Made by a program: the position numbers and the translations under genes | Shown here: positions 1-10,000 of the stretch, piece by piece | Layout: every line of letters begins with the position of its first letter | How positions within the stretch are numbered: the first letter of the stretch is position 1 | From: Promerops cafer | Taxonomy: Eukaryota; Chordata; Aves; Passeriformes; Nectariniidae | Length of the DNA stretch: 64,000 nucleotides | Direction of reading: 5' to 3' | Assembly (NCBI GenBank): GCA_013398275.1 | Contig: VZSE01000421.1 | Span: 1,119,553 to 1,183,552 of the forward strand | Notes under the pieces: model-generated | Database searches by the model: none | Told to the model about the DNA's origin: nothing | The model's input: only the letters and a program-made list of their open reading frames with translations

Positions 1-1375
1 GGGAGTGGTGTCCTAGGATGCTTCAAAAAAACTGTATTTTGAATAATCTTGAGCTGTTATCCTAATATTGGAAAATCTGCACCTATAGCTCTTGTGGGTG
101 AGGCTGCTCAATCCAATGTGCAGAAGCTGTTCTGGGAACTCCAGGTCTCTCAGGTAGCTTGGAACTGGGCTGTGTAGCCATGTTAGAGTGAAAAAAGCTA
201 TTTGGATTTTATCTAGAATTCAGTGAGAAGCCAGTGGAAAAAAAGAACACTGAAAAGATGTTTTAGAGGTGACCATGGTTGCTGTGTTCTCATCTGTTTG
301 TAGTTTGGTTCTCAATTATGTCTAATCTTACATTTTTGTATTACAGACACGAGTTATCTTTAAAGTTAAATAGATACCTAAACACTCTGAAATCTCCACT
401 TACTTCTGCTTTAAGTAGGTTTTTACTCCTCTGGGGCTAATTGCTTTTTTAAACATTGTCTAACAATGTTGCTTGACTTTTCCAAGGGTCTGGTGCTTAC
501 ACTGCTGATCTCCTCAAATATTAAAAAGATGTAATACCTAGCTCTAGAGGTGTTCATAAAGCCAAATAAAATGATTTGTTGGAAAGTGCTAAGGAAGCTT
601 TAAGGTATTAGCCTAATAGAAAACCTATCAGTGGACTTCTAAAGCCTTTCCTCTTCAATTTTTATGGACTGTCTTAATTGACTTTTTATGCACTTATGAA
701 TGGGCTAAGAAGAAAGTCTTTTCTCTTTTTTTTTTACTTGCAGATAAGATAGATGGACAGCTTCTAACTTTATTTTAGAATATCTGGTATTATAGACCTT
801 CCCTCTGAGAAAAGATTTTCAATTAATGAAGTCAGGTAAAGTTACACATCTGCTAACACAAGTGACAACAGTGAATAAAAGACTAGTACTCAAAAACATT
901 TTGAAGTGTTTATGATCACAAGCTTTAAAAATATGGGGAACACAGCACTCAGTTTAGATGCTACACTGACTACTGGAGGGACACTAAGCTACCTAAACAA
1001 AATGTACAGCCATGGAGTATCACCTTCTGTTACAGAATCTTAATTTAGTGGCTACAGCTGAGTTGAACCCTGATTCCTTGGGATTGTTCTGATAATCTGT
1101 CTTCTTACATGGAACACATAAGTTGCACAGTAATGGCTTTTCTATTTCAAATTCTCCATATGCTTCTCAAACCAAAGGCCTCTAGAAGCCTTTCCAGCTC
1201 TTCAAGAAATTTCTAAAGACATCACTCAATAAAGAAAAGGAAGATGCTCTGGCTTTTGCCTCTAACAATGAAATACTAGTTTCGTCTTTTGAGAGGTCTC
1301 TGGCAAAACCTGGCACTTGGTGATACCAGATCTATTTATTGTCTCAAACAACAGTCCTTGGCCTCAGTCTTGTCT
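1..1375. other. 5' flanking DNA, no gene seen
   Basis: This is AT-rich sequence with frequent stops in all frames. I see no exon-like reading frame, no RNA gene and no repeat family I can name. It lies 3.5-5 kb upstream of the CpG-island promoter and reads as intergenic DNA. Confidence 0.6.
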
Positions 1376-1382
1376 CAGTGCA
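1376..1382. repeat. 7-bp direct repeat flanking the solo LTR (left copy)
   Basis: CAGTGCA here is repeated exactly at 1967-1973, one copy on each side of the LTR. This is what a target-site duplication looks like. ERVL-type integrations normally give 5 bp and ERVK 6 bp, so one or two of the seven bases may match by chance or belong to the LTR end. Confidence 0.6.
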
Positions 1383-1966
1383 TTTCATGGTCTAACCCCA
1401 GCCAGCAACAGAGGCCCACCCAGGCACTTGCTCCCTCCCCACCTCCAGTGGGATGGGGGAGAGAATCATAGAAGAGAGAAAACTCTCGTGCTAAGATAAA
1501 GAGTTTAACAGATAAAGCAAAAGCCATGTGTACAGACAAAGCAAAACAAGGAATTAATTCAACCCTTCCCATGGACAGGCAGGTGTCCAGCCATCCCCAG
1601 GAGAGCAGGGCTCCATCACATGGAAGGGTGACTTGGGAAGACAAACACCATCACTCAAAACATCTCCCCTTTTTTCTTCCCCCAGCTGTATATGCTGAGC
1701 ATGATGCCACGGGGTATGGAATATCCCTTGGGTCAGTTGGGGTCAGCTGTGGTGGCCGTGTCCCCTCCCAACTCACTGTGCACCCCCAGCCTCCTCACTG
1801 ATGGGGCAGGATGAGGAGCAGAAGAGAAACCTTGATGCCGTGTCAGCTCTGCTCAGCAATAACAAAAACATCCCTGTGTTATCAACAGTTTTCAGCACAA
1901 ATCCAAAATACAGCCCCACACCAGCTACTGCGAAGAAAATTAACTGTATCCTAGCCAAACCCAACA
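1383..1966 (-). mobile_element. Solo LTR of an avian endogenous retrovirus
   Basis: Read on the minus strand, this 584-bp block starts with TGTTGGGTTTGG and ends near GACCATGAAA. It matches, from memory, a very common songbird LTR. Shared segments include the stretch giving 'gttgataacacagggatg', the block 'ggatattccatacc' followed by 'catcatgctcagcatata', a TATA-like GCATATACAG near 1687-1696, and a late TTAAAC / CTTTATC segment where the polyadenylation signal is expected. The terminal CA appears mutated to AA. An exact 7-bp direct repeat brackets the block, and there is no internal retroviral sequence or second LTR, so it is a solo LTR left by recombination. I would place it in the ERVL-like passerine LTR group (TguLTR5-like), but the family name is recalled, not searched. 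Short open frames inside it are not genes. Confidence 0.85.
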
Positions 1967-1973
1967 CAGTGCA
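1967..1973. repeat. 7-bp direct repeat flanking the solo LTR (right copy)
   Basis: Exact match to 1376-1382 (CAGTGCA), next to the minus-strand 5' end of the LTR. Likely target-site duplication. Confidence 0.6.
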
Positions 1974-4160
1974 CCAGCCTCTTGATGTCTGTGAGAAGGC
2001 ATGACCAGTCTAATTTAAAAGTTCCATCCTAATTTGCTTTTTTACCTGCAAAATCTGTTTTGGGAATAAATTCCACCCCTCTCCTACTCCTCCAAGAAAA
2101 GTTTCTGTCTTATTAGACTTGGAAAATCTCTAACGTGAAAACATGGAAGCAAAGAGCAAAGCAAATTAAAGTCTAGATTGTATTTAATGAGATGCTTTTC
2201 TAGTTGCTTTGACAGTCTTTATGTAGTACCCTGGCACATTGTAACTAAACAGTATTATGCATCTCTGAAGATATTTAAGTGATTTTTCTCTGTTCCATCT
2301 GCACCAGGCCTTTTTTTTCAGCACTGATGGAGTATTAATGGTTATCCTGAGATTACTTTTGTTATTCAAACATTTAATGGCTTTTGCTGTTTCCTCCACC
2401 CTTCACCAATCCATTTTTCCAAGTTCTTTACAAGAGTTTATTTATCTCCATTTTACTTCTTCCTGTCTACAGAACTGAATACACTTTTAGCATCTTTTCT
2501 ATGGAGCTGATAATGGACTGGGATGGGATAATAGACAAGAGCTATTTGTGGATTTTATTATGTTTGGTTACACACTTCTAGTAATAGAAGTAGCATACAG
2601 ACTTTTTACTTCACCACCACCATCATGGTGACAGTGATGTCAGTGAGCTAACTCACAGTGGACAAAGAGATTTTTGGCCGTTTCAGTAATGGCTGGTTGA
2701 CTGAAAACACTACAAATGGTCTGGAGGAGCAACACATAAAGCTGTACGTTTTCAGATCTTGTTTTGCTGCCAGCAGAAGTGCACTCTTCAGAGGCCTTGA
2801 ATAGGTTCGGAGTAGTTCACAGCTACCAGCAAAGACTACAACGGGATCTCCACTGGTAACTGATCACTGTGCAATTAAGCTTAACCTCCTACCAGTGATG
2901 GTCCCCCAGAGGAACTCTCTGAAATTCAAATCAGGAGATTTTGAGCTAGAAATGGTTAACAGCAGGGTGAGGAACAATGTCTGAAGGAAAAAGATAAGAA
3001 AAAATCCCAAACAGTTAACAAACCATAATCTGTTTTAAGAGTTTTAAAGAACTTGGTGTGGGAAAGGCAGTATATCTCACTAGAGGAGAGGGAAGTAGGG
3101 TAAAATGCAACCTACTGAAGCATATAAATACATCAGATATGGGGGGGGGGAAGTGCAAAATTTGCCTGAATAGAATAAATAGCTCAGAGGTCAGGCTATG
3201 CTGAAATACAGACTCCGAATAGAATGCACCAAGACTTAATATGAAGATGAAATATGCAATGTGAAATTGCTTAAAATTTTAGAAGTGAGATGCTTTGAAC
3301 ACTGACCCCTCAGACAAAGGGAAATTCAAGAATGAGGGTGAAGTGACAAGGAATTTTATGCCTTAATTGTTGCTATCTGAAAAGCTGAAATAAATTCTTA
3401 AGCCACATGAGTTTTTTGAGTGACTGATGAGGAGCCTAAACAGGATGAAGTCTCTGAAAGCAAATACTGGAGCAATCTGAGAAACATATCATTGTGAACA
3501 TAGTGAACACCTTGTTTCTGATCTGCTTTCCACATTTTCTTCATGGGAATCTTCATGCAGTATTTTTACCCGGTTAAGGCAGGATGAAAGGCACTTTGAC
3601 CTCATTTGGGACAGAGCTGCCTGTCACAAATGTTCCTCTGGATTATGAATTCTTGGCAAGCTTTTGACTTTTGGACAAAGTCAACTCATGCCAAAAAGCT
3701 GAGTTTCGACTGTGCTCGACTGTGTTTCACAGGATTCCATTCTTTCCATACTCATGCCACAGTTGTTTTCTCAACAAATGGAATGGCCAAAAGATTCCAT
3801 GGATATTACTAAATGGTGTTTTCTTCCTTGGAGTGTCAGGTGAGGGGAAGTGAGGACTTTTAGTGGGCTTCTGATCAGTTGTGCCACAAAACTGTCTAGT
3901 CTTTTCTACTGATGGCTGTGGGCTATTATGACTACCGGGTAGTGCTCAACAAACTACTCTCTCTCCCAGCTAAGCTTTGGAAGCAAATATATTATTTTTT
4001 TAAAGTTAAAACCATATATTTTTGTATGAAATAAAACAGATTCCTCAACAAACAAAACAGTTTTTCTGAAAAAAATACCATCTACATTATTTGCTTTACA
4101 TTTACAATTAGCTGAGTTTTGTGATATCAGTGTTAGCTGATGAGGACAATGTTCCCCTTG
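1974..4160. other. 5' flanking DNA between the LTR and the CpG island
   Basis: Unremarkable AT-rich sequence with a run of ten G at 3141-3150. No exon-like frame, RNA gene or recognisable repeat was seen. It leads directly into the CpG-rich promoter block. Confidence 0.55.
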
Positions 4161-4472
4161 TCAGAGGATCGCCCCCGAGGTACCGGGTCTGCAAGCAGGA
4201 TAAGGCATACTCAAGGAGCGGAGTCAACGTAATCCAATCTATTTCCGCTGATTTCCTGGAAAATACTTTAAGATCATGATATTTTGCATGACCTCGCTGT
4301 GTCCGATGAGCAATTTGGCGACGGCTTACGGGCCGTCAGTGTTACCCTTCCTCAGGGCGGGAGGGTTCCTGGGGCGCCTGTGCGGGGCTGCGGCGGGACC
4401 GGGCGGGCGCGGTCCCGGGGCCGCTCCTGTCATCACCGATACGCTAAAAAAAAAGAAAAAAAAAAAAATCCG

Positions 4473-4585
4473 CTTTTCTCCCTCTCCTTGCAAACGGGTG
4501 CTGAGGCAAACACCCCGCAAAGGAGGAATCGGCGGAAATCGCACCTGTCAGGACGGCTCTTGAGAAGTTTCCCGTCGGTTTTCCC
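4473..4585 (+). repeat. False duplication 1, first copy (end of contig A)
   Basis: These 113 bases are identical to 4952-5064. This copy ends exactly at the N at 4586 and the other begins exactly after the N at 4951. Identity with both outer edges on gap characters is the signature of two overlapping contig ends that were not merged. Confidence 0.92.
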
Positions 4586-4586
4586 N
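4586..4586. other. Single-N assembly gap (A|B join)
   Basis: An N sits at the exact end of the 113-bp duplicated block. It marks a contig junction, not an ambiguous base call. Confidence 0.9.
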
Positions 4587-4643
4587 CGGCCGCGCTCACA
4601 CACTCAGACACACGCGGTACCCGCGCCTCCATCCCTCCACCCG

Positions 4644-4680
4644 CCCATCCATCTATCTAGCCAGCCAGCCAGCCAGCCCC
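4644..4680 (+). repeat. Short (CCAT)n / (CAGC)n simple repeat
   Basis: Tetranucleotide-like stretch of CCAT/CTAT units followed by four CAGC units, within contig B upstream of the exon. Such tracts are common in 5' UTR or promoter DNA and may have helped to fragment the assembly. Confidence 0.7.
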
Positions 4681-4703
4681 GCTCCGCCGCACGCACCGCG
4701 CCG

Positions 4704-4950
4704 GCCGCCGCCAGCGCGAAGCTGTCGGCACCACTCCGCGGGGGCAGCGCCGGCGGCGGCAGCGACCGCGCAAGAGGCAAGAGTTTGCGAGGGCTGCTCG
4801 TGCCTTCCCGAAGAGGTTTTGCGCCCAGAGGATGGCTGGCTGCGGGCTGTCGGAAGACGCTTGCTTCTCCTCCTTCTTTTACAACTACACCTCCTCCTGG
4901 GAGACCTCCTACAACCAGGTAAGAGGTGGCCGGTGCTGCGCGCTCGCCGC
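4704..4950 (+). repeat. False duplication 2, first copy (end of contig B)
   Basis: These 247 bases are identical to 5190-5436. The first copy ends exactly at the N at 4951 and the second begins right after the N at 5189. The block carries the presumed 5' UTR, the whole first coding exon and its splice donor, so the exon appears twice in this assembly. Confidence 0.92.
4832..4918 (+). other. Artefactual second copy of PPARGC1B-like exon 1
   Basis: The sequence is identical to the exon at 5318-5404, including its GTAAGA donor (4919-4924). It sits at the end of contig B, which overlaps the start of contig D. I treat it as the same genomic exon shown twice, not as a duplicated exon. A reading frame running past 4918 into contig C is an artefact of the N join. 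A gene model should use one copy only; 5318-5404 is preferred because it connects to the intact intron. Confidence 0.85.
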
Positions 4951-4951
4951 N
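4951..4951. other. Single-N assembly gap (B|C join)
   Basis: An N lies between the end of false duplication 2 (first copy) and the start of false duplication 1 (second copy). The two sides are probably not adjacent in the genome. Confidence 0.9.
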
Positions 4952-5064
4952 CTTTTCTCCCTCTCCTTGCAAACGGGTGCTGAGGCAAACACCCCGCAAA
5001 GGAGGAATCGGCGGAAATCGCACCTGTCAGGACGGCTCTTGAGAAGTTTCCCGTCGGTTTTCCC
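4952..5064 (+). repeat. False duplication 1, second copy (start of contig C)
   Basis: Identical to 4473-4585. Beyond 5064 the sequence continues with about 124 bases of unique GC-rich DNA to the N at 5189. That unique part is probably the true continuation of contig A. Confidence 0.92.
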
Positions 5065-5165
5065 GCCCCCTTCTTCTCGCGCGCTGGCGGCCGCGCTGCG
5101 GCGCCGGGGTCGAGCCCGTGCCCACACGCCCGCGAACCGAGCGACAACTTTGGCGGCGCGGGGCT

Positions 5166-5188
5166 GCACGGCACGGCACGGCACGGCG
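5166..5188 (+). repeat. (GCACG)n tract at a contig end
   Basis: About four tandem GCACG units run directly into the N at 5189. This pentanucleotide repeat in very GC-rich DNA is a plausible reason why the contig stops here, and its real length may be longer. Confidence 0.75.
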
Positions 5189-5189
5189 N
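5189..5189. other. Single-N assembly gap (C|D join)
   Basis: This N follows the GCACG tract and immediately precedes the second copy of the 247-bp duplicated block. It is a contig junction of unknown true size. Confidence 0.9.
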
Positions 5190-5436
5190 GCCGCCGCCAG
5201 CGCGAAGCTGTCGGCACCACTCCGCGGGGGCAGCGCCGGCGGCGGCAGCGACCGCGCAAGAGGCAAGAGTTTGCGAGGGCTGCTCGTGCCTTCCCGAAGA
5301 GGTTTTGCGCCCAGAGGATGGCTGGCTGCGGGCTGTCGGAAGACGCTTGCTTCTCCTCCTTCTTTTACAACTACACCTCCTCCTGGGAGACCTCCTACAA
5401 CCAGGTAAGAGGTGGCCGGTGCTGCGCGCTCGCCGC
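5190..5436 (+). repeat. False duplication 2, second copy (start of contig D)
   Basis: Identical to 4704-4950. It carries the exon copy that continues without a gap into the long intron, so this is the copy to keep. Confidence 0.92.
5318..5404 (+). CDS. PPARGC1B: PPARGC1B (PGC-1beta)-like first coding exon, partial gene
   Basis: PGC-1beta is a nuclear transcriptional coactivator that works with ERRs, PPARs and NRF1 to drive mitochondrial biogenesis, fatty-acid oxidation and lipogenic genes. This exon encodes only its first 29 residues, upstream of the acidic activation domain and LxxLL motifs, which must lie in later exons beyond the window. The ATG has A at -3 and G at +4 (strong Kozak). The frame ends in a Gln codon (CAG) at a consensus donor GTAAGA, phase 0. 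The peptide begins MAG, then CG, seven variable residues, then SSFFYNY. Human PGC-1beta begins MAGNDCG, seven residues, SSFFLNY, and has a Gln shortly after, so spacing and key residues agree. Residues after SSFFYNY differ and are about four longer than in human. The CpG island and the very long following intron also fit. The assignment rests on a short peptide recalled from memory; another gene remains possible. Confidence 0.66.
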
Positions 5437-6249
5437 CGCTGCGCCCGCCCGGCTTCTCGGGGGAAAGCGAAGGTGGTGCCAGTGTGTGCAGGAAGGGTCT
5501 GGAAGTGTTTCTGTTCAGCATGTGTGTGTTGCGGGTGGGGGGTTAAATCAGCCGAAGAAAGAAATGAAAGAAAAGAGCCTCTTCCCGTGTGCCTTTCAGC
5601 CCCTTTCCCTCCGCCCCCTCCCCTCTCGTGAGGAAGAGGAGCGTGAGGAGGACTAAGGATCGACAGCCGTAGCCCGCGGAGGGCTGTGCGTTGCCCGGTA
5701 GCAACTCGGGGCTCAGCCGGGCAACTCGATGGAAGTGCCCCGAGCCTGCCCTCGGCTGCACTGAGGGACCGCGCTGAGGCAGCCGGGCGAGTTTGCCGGG
5801 CGGGGGGAGCAGGGTGCGAGTGACAGGCTGCGTGCGAGAGGGACCCCCCCGCACCCGCGTCCTTTCCCTCAGAAATGGCTGCATACGCATTCAGATCCGA
5901 AATTTCGGATGCTGCCTAGGTGGAAATAGTTCGGCTCACCCGTCTCTCCCTGTGATTCACCCCCGATCCCCCTGCACGCACTTAACTTTGATGACTGTGC
6001 AATGCGGAGCGCGCAGCCGGGTAACGCCGGCCGGGCCCGTCCCTCCCGCCCGCGCCGGGGCCCGGGCAGCGGGGGGCGGCTGGCGAGGCGGTGGGGGAGA
6101 GCGGAGGGAAACCAGAAATCGCGCCTCAGAGGTAGAGAGCTATTCTGGGAGCCTCCGAAGCGCCTTTAATTAAATAACTGTTGTAGTCTGCTGCCCCCGC
6201 TGCTTGTCTGGTGAAAGTCTACAGGCAACTGTCATTTATAAACTACACT

Positions 6250-6274
6250 GGTGTGTGTGTGCGTGCGTGCGTGG
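6250..6274 (+). repeat. (GT)n/(GCGT)n simple repeat
   Basis: Five GT units followed by GCGT repeats, inside the intronic part of the CpG island. Alternating purine-pyrimidine sequence of this kind can adopt Z-DNA, but no function is shown. Confidence 0.75.
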
Positions 6275-6382
6275 GGAAGGGGTTTTCTAGCGCTGGCGTG
6301 ACAGGAAAAGTTGGGCAGCGGCTGGAAGCGGGCCGCGGAGCGGACGGGAGGCGCCCCGGGCTGTGCGGGCGGCGGTGCCCGC

Positions 6383-6415
6383 GGGGGGGCGGGAGAGCCG
6401 GGAGGACCAGGGGGG
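6383..6415 (+). promoter_or_regulatory. Canonical G-quadruplex motif in intron 1
   Basis: Four G runs of at least three (6383-6389, 6391-6393, 6400-6402, 6410-6415) are separated by loops of 1, 6 and 7 bases. This satisfies the G3+N1-7 rule on the plus, RNA-like strand. It lies about 1 kb downstream of the exon 1 donor. Folding in vivo is an inference. Confidence 0.6.
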
Positions 6416-7001
6416 TCACCTCCCGCTTCCTCTCTGCGGGGGACAGAGCCCGCTGAGCTCCGGGGAAGACGTGCAACCCCACGACCCCAATTCCAGGAGA
6501 CTGAAACCCCCAAACTAGCAGTTCGCAGTCTGAGGTTACACCTCACGGCGAGGCAGGGAGAAGCCGCGCGCACTTCCCTGCTCCAGGAGTTGCAAATGCC
6601 GAGCGGCGAGGAGCGGGGCCGCCCTTCGGCAGCGGCCGGCCGGCGAGCCCGGGCGTGGTGGGGTTCCGAAGCCCTGACAGCCTGCTCATCCGAGGCAACC
6701 GAATAAATAAAGACGAATCTCTGTGTCCCGGGTGCGAGCGGACCCCCGCCGGGCCCATCGCGGTAGGCGCCCGCCCCGTGCCGGGTACAGCTGCCTGCCG
6801 GGCGTGCCGCCCCGGCCGGGAGAGCCTTCCCGGCGGGGAACAAGTCAGGCTGGCGTGCGCCGAGGAGCGGGGGGGGCTCGTGTGGGGACCAGACACGCAT
6901 CGAGCGTAGAGCCAGCGTCGAAACGTCGTCTCCCGGACGCGCCGGAGCCCCTCTGGCTCGGCGAAGCCATCCGGAGCCCCTCTGGTAGCCCCGCGGCCGG
7001 C

Positions 7002-7028
7002 GGGGCGGGGGACGGCGGGTGCGCGGGG
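7002..7028 (+). promoter_or_regulatory. Second canonical G-quadruplex motif in intron 1
   Basis: G runs at 7002-7005, 7007-7011, 7017-7019 and 7025-7028 with loops of 1, 5 and 5 bases fit the G3+N1-7 rule on the plus strand. It lies at the downstream edge of the CpG island. Nearby, 15 bases starting CCGGAGCC occur twice (6942-6956 and 6971-6985). Confidence 0.6.
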
Positions 7029-10000
7029 ACAGCGGCGCTTGGCCGGTCCGTGACGGGGCCGGGAGGGCGCGGCTGGAGCCGCCGCTCGGAAGCGCGGCGG
7101 GGCTGCCCGGACTCCGGGCCCCGGCACTCGGCGGGAGTTCGCGCCGAGCTCGCCGCTCGTGGTGGCCGGTGCTCCCGAGCCCCCTCGGATGTGTGTTGTT
7201 CTGCACGTAGCGGGGACACACAGCGGTGCCAGTGTGCTTGTATGAACACAGAACGTGCATTATCGTCCTGCTAAATGCGAGCCCATGCAAGTCACTGGGA
7301 TTTAAGAAGGGCTCATGCCTGGTACAAAAGGCAGGCAGTCACAGGGAAGACTCCTTTGAAACCATCAGAGAGGGAAAATGCTTAGGAACGCAGACAATAA
7401 AATCAGGTTTAAACCAGCTCCTTTATCTAAAGTTAGTTTCATTCTGTAGCGAAACAGTTCGGTGAAAGAATGTCATTGTGAAATGACAGGTTCCCTTACA
7501 TCCCCTTTCAGGAGAGCAAGCCGTATCACAATGGAAGCGGGAAGAACTGCTGGCAAATCCAGAGTTGATCTGTTCTAAATACCAGTGTTGAACTGTATCT
7601 AAGGGAGAACGCGGGAGATAATTCAGAATGCAGAAGGTCTATTTATAGCAGGACTATATAAACTGTAGGATATATACTCAAAGTTGAATTAAATATGCAT
7701 GATTAGGAAAGGTGTTTCGAAGGAGAAGGTGTAATCATTACATAGCATTACAACGGACGAACAGATGAGCTTGCAAAAGCTACCAGGGTGAAGATGAGAA
7801 GAATTTTTAAGACACGTATTCTTTCTGGTGCTCAAGGCTCCATTCTATTTTCATCTTTTGCGTATTATGTTACCATTTATATCAGTCAAATTCATCAGCT
7901 GAGGATTAGTGGTAGATGTTAGTCTGAATATGAAATCAAAATGAATATGGGATTTTGCTGCAAATACATTTTTCTTACAAGTTTTAGCACTTAAAAAGGC
8001 AGACTTGGCTGAGACTTGACTGTCAGCCATATTCGTGTTTGTTTGTTTTTACCTGAATTATGTTAAAAAAAAAAAAGGCTTGCAAACCTTGCTAAATTTA
8101 GCAACATAGCCGAAATACAATTTGTTTTGTTTAAAACAAAACAGCGAACAGAAAAACTTAAAAATAAAAAGTGCTGAGATGAGAAGATGGGTTGACTACT
8201 AGAAAAATAGTTTTTTATTCCCAATCAATATGATGCACTCTGAACATCTTATAGGAGGTAAAAGGATCCCTTGTATAATATCAATAGTGGCTCAGCCATA
8301 GCTTACTAAAAGAATCTTTTCCTGGCATCTCAAGGCTGTAATGAGAGTATAAGTAATCAAAATACAACTCAACAATGGAACCAGTCAGGTAAAAGAGAAG
8401 AGTGACTTCTAGAAGCATAATATACTGTCTGGCAGCTCTGAAAGGAGAGATACGGCGTTTGCTTTATAATTCAGGGTGTTTGAGAGATGTGTTTCAACCT
8501 TTATATTTTTAGTGCATTATTGCAGTTAGTTTTTAAGCACAAGCTTGTATGTGTGATTTGTTGGTAATATTCTTGGAAGGAGCTTTTCCATTGCATATTA
8601 AATTTCAAAGTGCATCACAAAAAAGCTTGTATTGGAGAAATCATGTCTAGAAACTTTATGAAGTCTGTTTTGAATCAATTTCTTAGATAGTCTTCCAGAA
8701 TATAAAGCTCCATATTAGTTACAAATAAGACTTCACATTATTAAGGATAACTTCAAAAAGATTGAGTGTTCTCCTGGAGCTTGCTGTCTTTTTTTATAGT
8801 TATTGTGGTACAGGGACTTAACCATTATGCTAAATTCCAGCGTAGTCAAACTTGTAGACTTAAATCCTGAGAACTTTGAGCTGTGGTTGCATAAACTTAC
8901 CTGTGTTTTCTTGCCAGTGTGTATAAAACTGAGATGAAGGAATATCCATCAGATTTCCTGTTGATTTGTTCTGTATTCTTCATGTTTAGACTGTCACTCT
9001 ACTTCTGTCTGGTTCTTTATTTTTGCCAGAACCTTCCTGGAATTCTCTTTACATCTGTTTCTTAATTAGTAGTCATGAGTAAATAACAGCTATTTCTAAG
9101 TACTGCAAAGAGGTATTTAGCCTTGCAAGAGCAATAATATTTTTCGGCATAACGTGTCTATGCTGAACTGGCAGCATTATTTGTATTAATTATTTTTCAT
9201 TCTCCAGTTCAGAATTGGATACGTTGTTGTGTTACTAATCTATGTGGTTGGGAAGTGCTTGAAAATAATTTGAAATGTAGTTTGTGAATGAAATTCTATG
9301 ACTAATGCATAAATCTTGATACTTACTTTAATTTGACCTCAAAATCCTTGCAGTATAAAAGTAAAATGAGGAGTGTGCTGCCTGATTGATGCCATTATTT
9401 CAGAGATTTTTTTCCTGCAGCTCTCAGCCGTGGACTTAGTAACTGGCACCGTTTTCTTTGTCCTGTGTTTTCAAACGTAGCAGTACTTTATTCAACATAC
9501 TTGGACAAAATGTGTTCTGTGGGTATTACTAAGTCAGTGAAAGACAAAGCGAAGACCCAACCTTGTGGGTTGCATTTTTGTCTTTACATGAGCAGGGATG
9601 GAAGTGCCCTAGTGTAGCTTTCTGCCAGTATTTTTGGGGAGCTGAACTGAGTGTAGTGTGTTGCTTTTATGCTTTTTTCTTCTTTTGCTTAAGAGTATGA
9701 CCAGTGGCCACTTCTCAGGGGCAATGGACCAGAATACACTTTTGGACTTACTTTGTTTCCATAGTTTCAGGATTTTTTTTCTTTAATGTTATTTGAGTAG
9801 TGGAACATGAAGTCTACACAGGTTTGGAAACGCACTAGATTAATTTGTGTTAATGCCCTGCACGTGTATAGCATGTACGAGTATGTCTGTGTATGAGAGT
9901 GTTGAATGAGGGATACCAATCTGTATAAGATTTGGACTGTGCACTTTATGGTTTTTGAAGATGTTTTTCTGAAATGGAAAAAGACTCAGTTAATAGTTGT

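Larger units (their letters stand above)
4160..7215 (+). promoter_or_regulatory. CpG-island promoter region of the PPARGC1B-like gene
   Basis: CpG and GC content rise sharply near 4165 and fall back near 7215, in a window that is otherwise AT-rich. The island brackets the first coding exon. It starts about 0.7-1.1 kb upstream of the ATG and runs about 1.8 kb into intron 1, as is typical of a vertebrate housekeeping-type promoter. Visible motifs include a CCAAT at 4234-4238 and several GGGCGG-type SP1 boxes (for example near 4400 and 6385). No TATA box was seen near the exon, so the exact start site cannot be read from sequence. Lengths in the part 4473-5436 are unreliable because that stretch is misassembled. 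Confidence 0.85.

Noticed and set aside
1375..2004. Several 60-90-codon frames around 1.4-2.0 kb as small genes
   Set aside because: They lie in, or mostly overlap, the solo LTR on either strand and match no protein.
4284..5656. Long plus-strand open frames across the CpG island (for example 4284-4922 and 4832-5656)
   Set aside because: They read through the exon 1 splice donor and across Ns that join non-adjacent contigs. High GC content also removes stops on both strands.
6232..7290. 352-codon minus-strand open frame in the intronic CpG island
   Set aside because: It is rich in Arg, Pro, Ala and Gly with no domain, overlapped by open frames in several other phases, and explained by GC composition.
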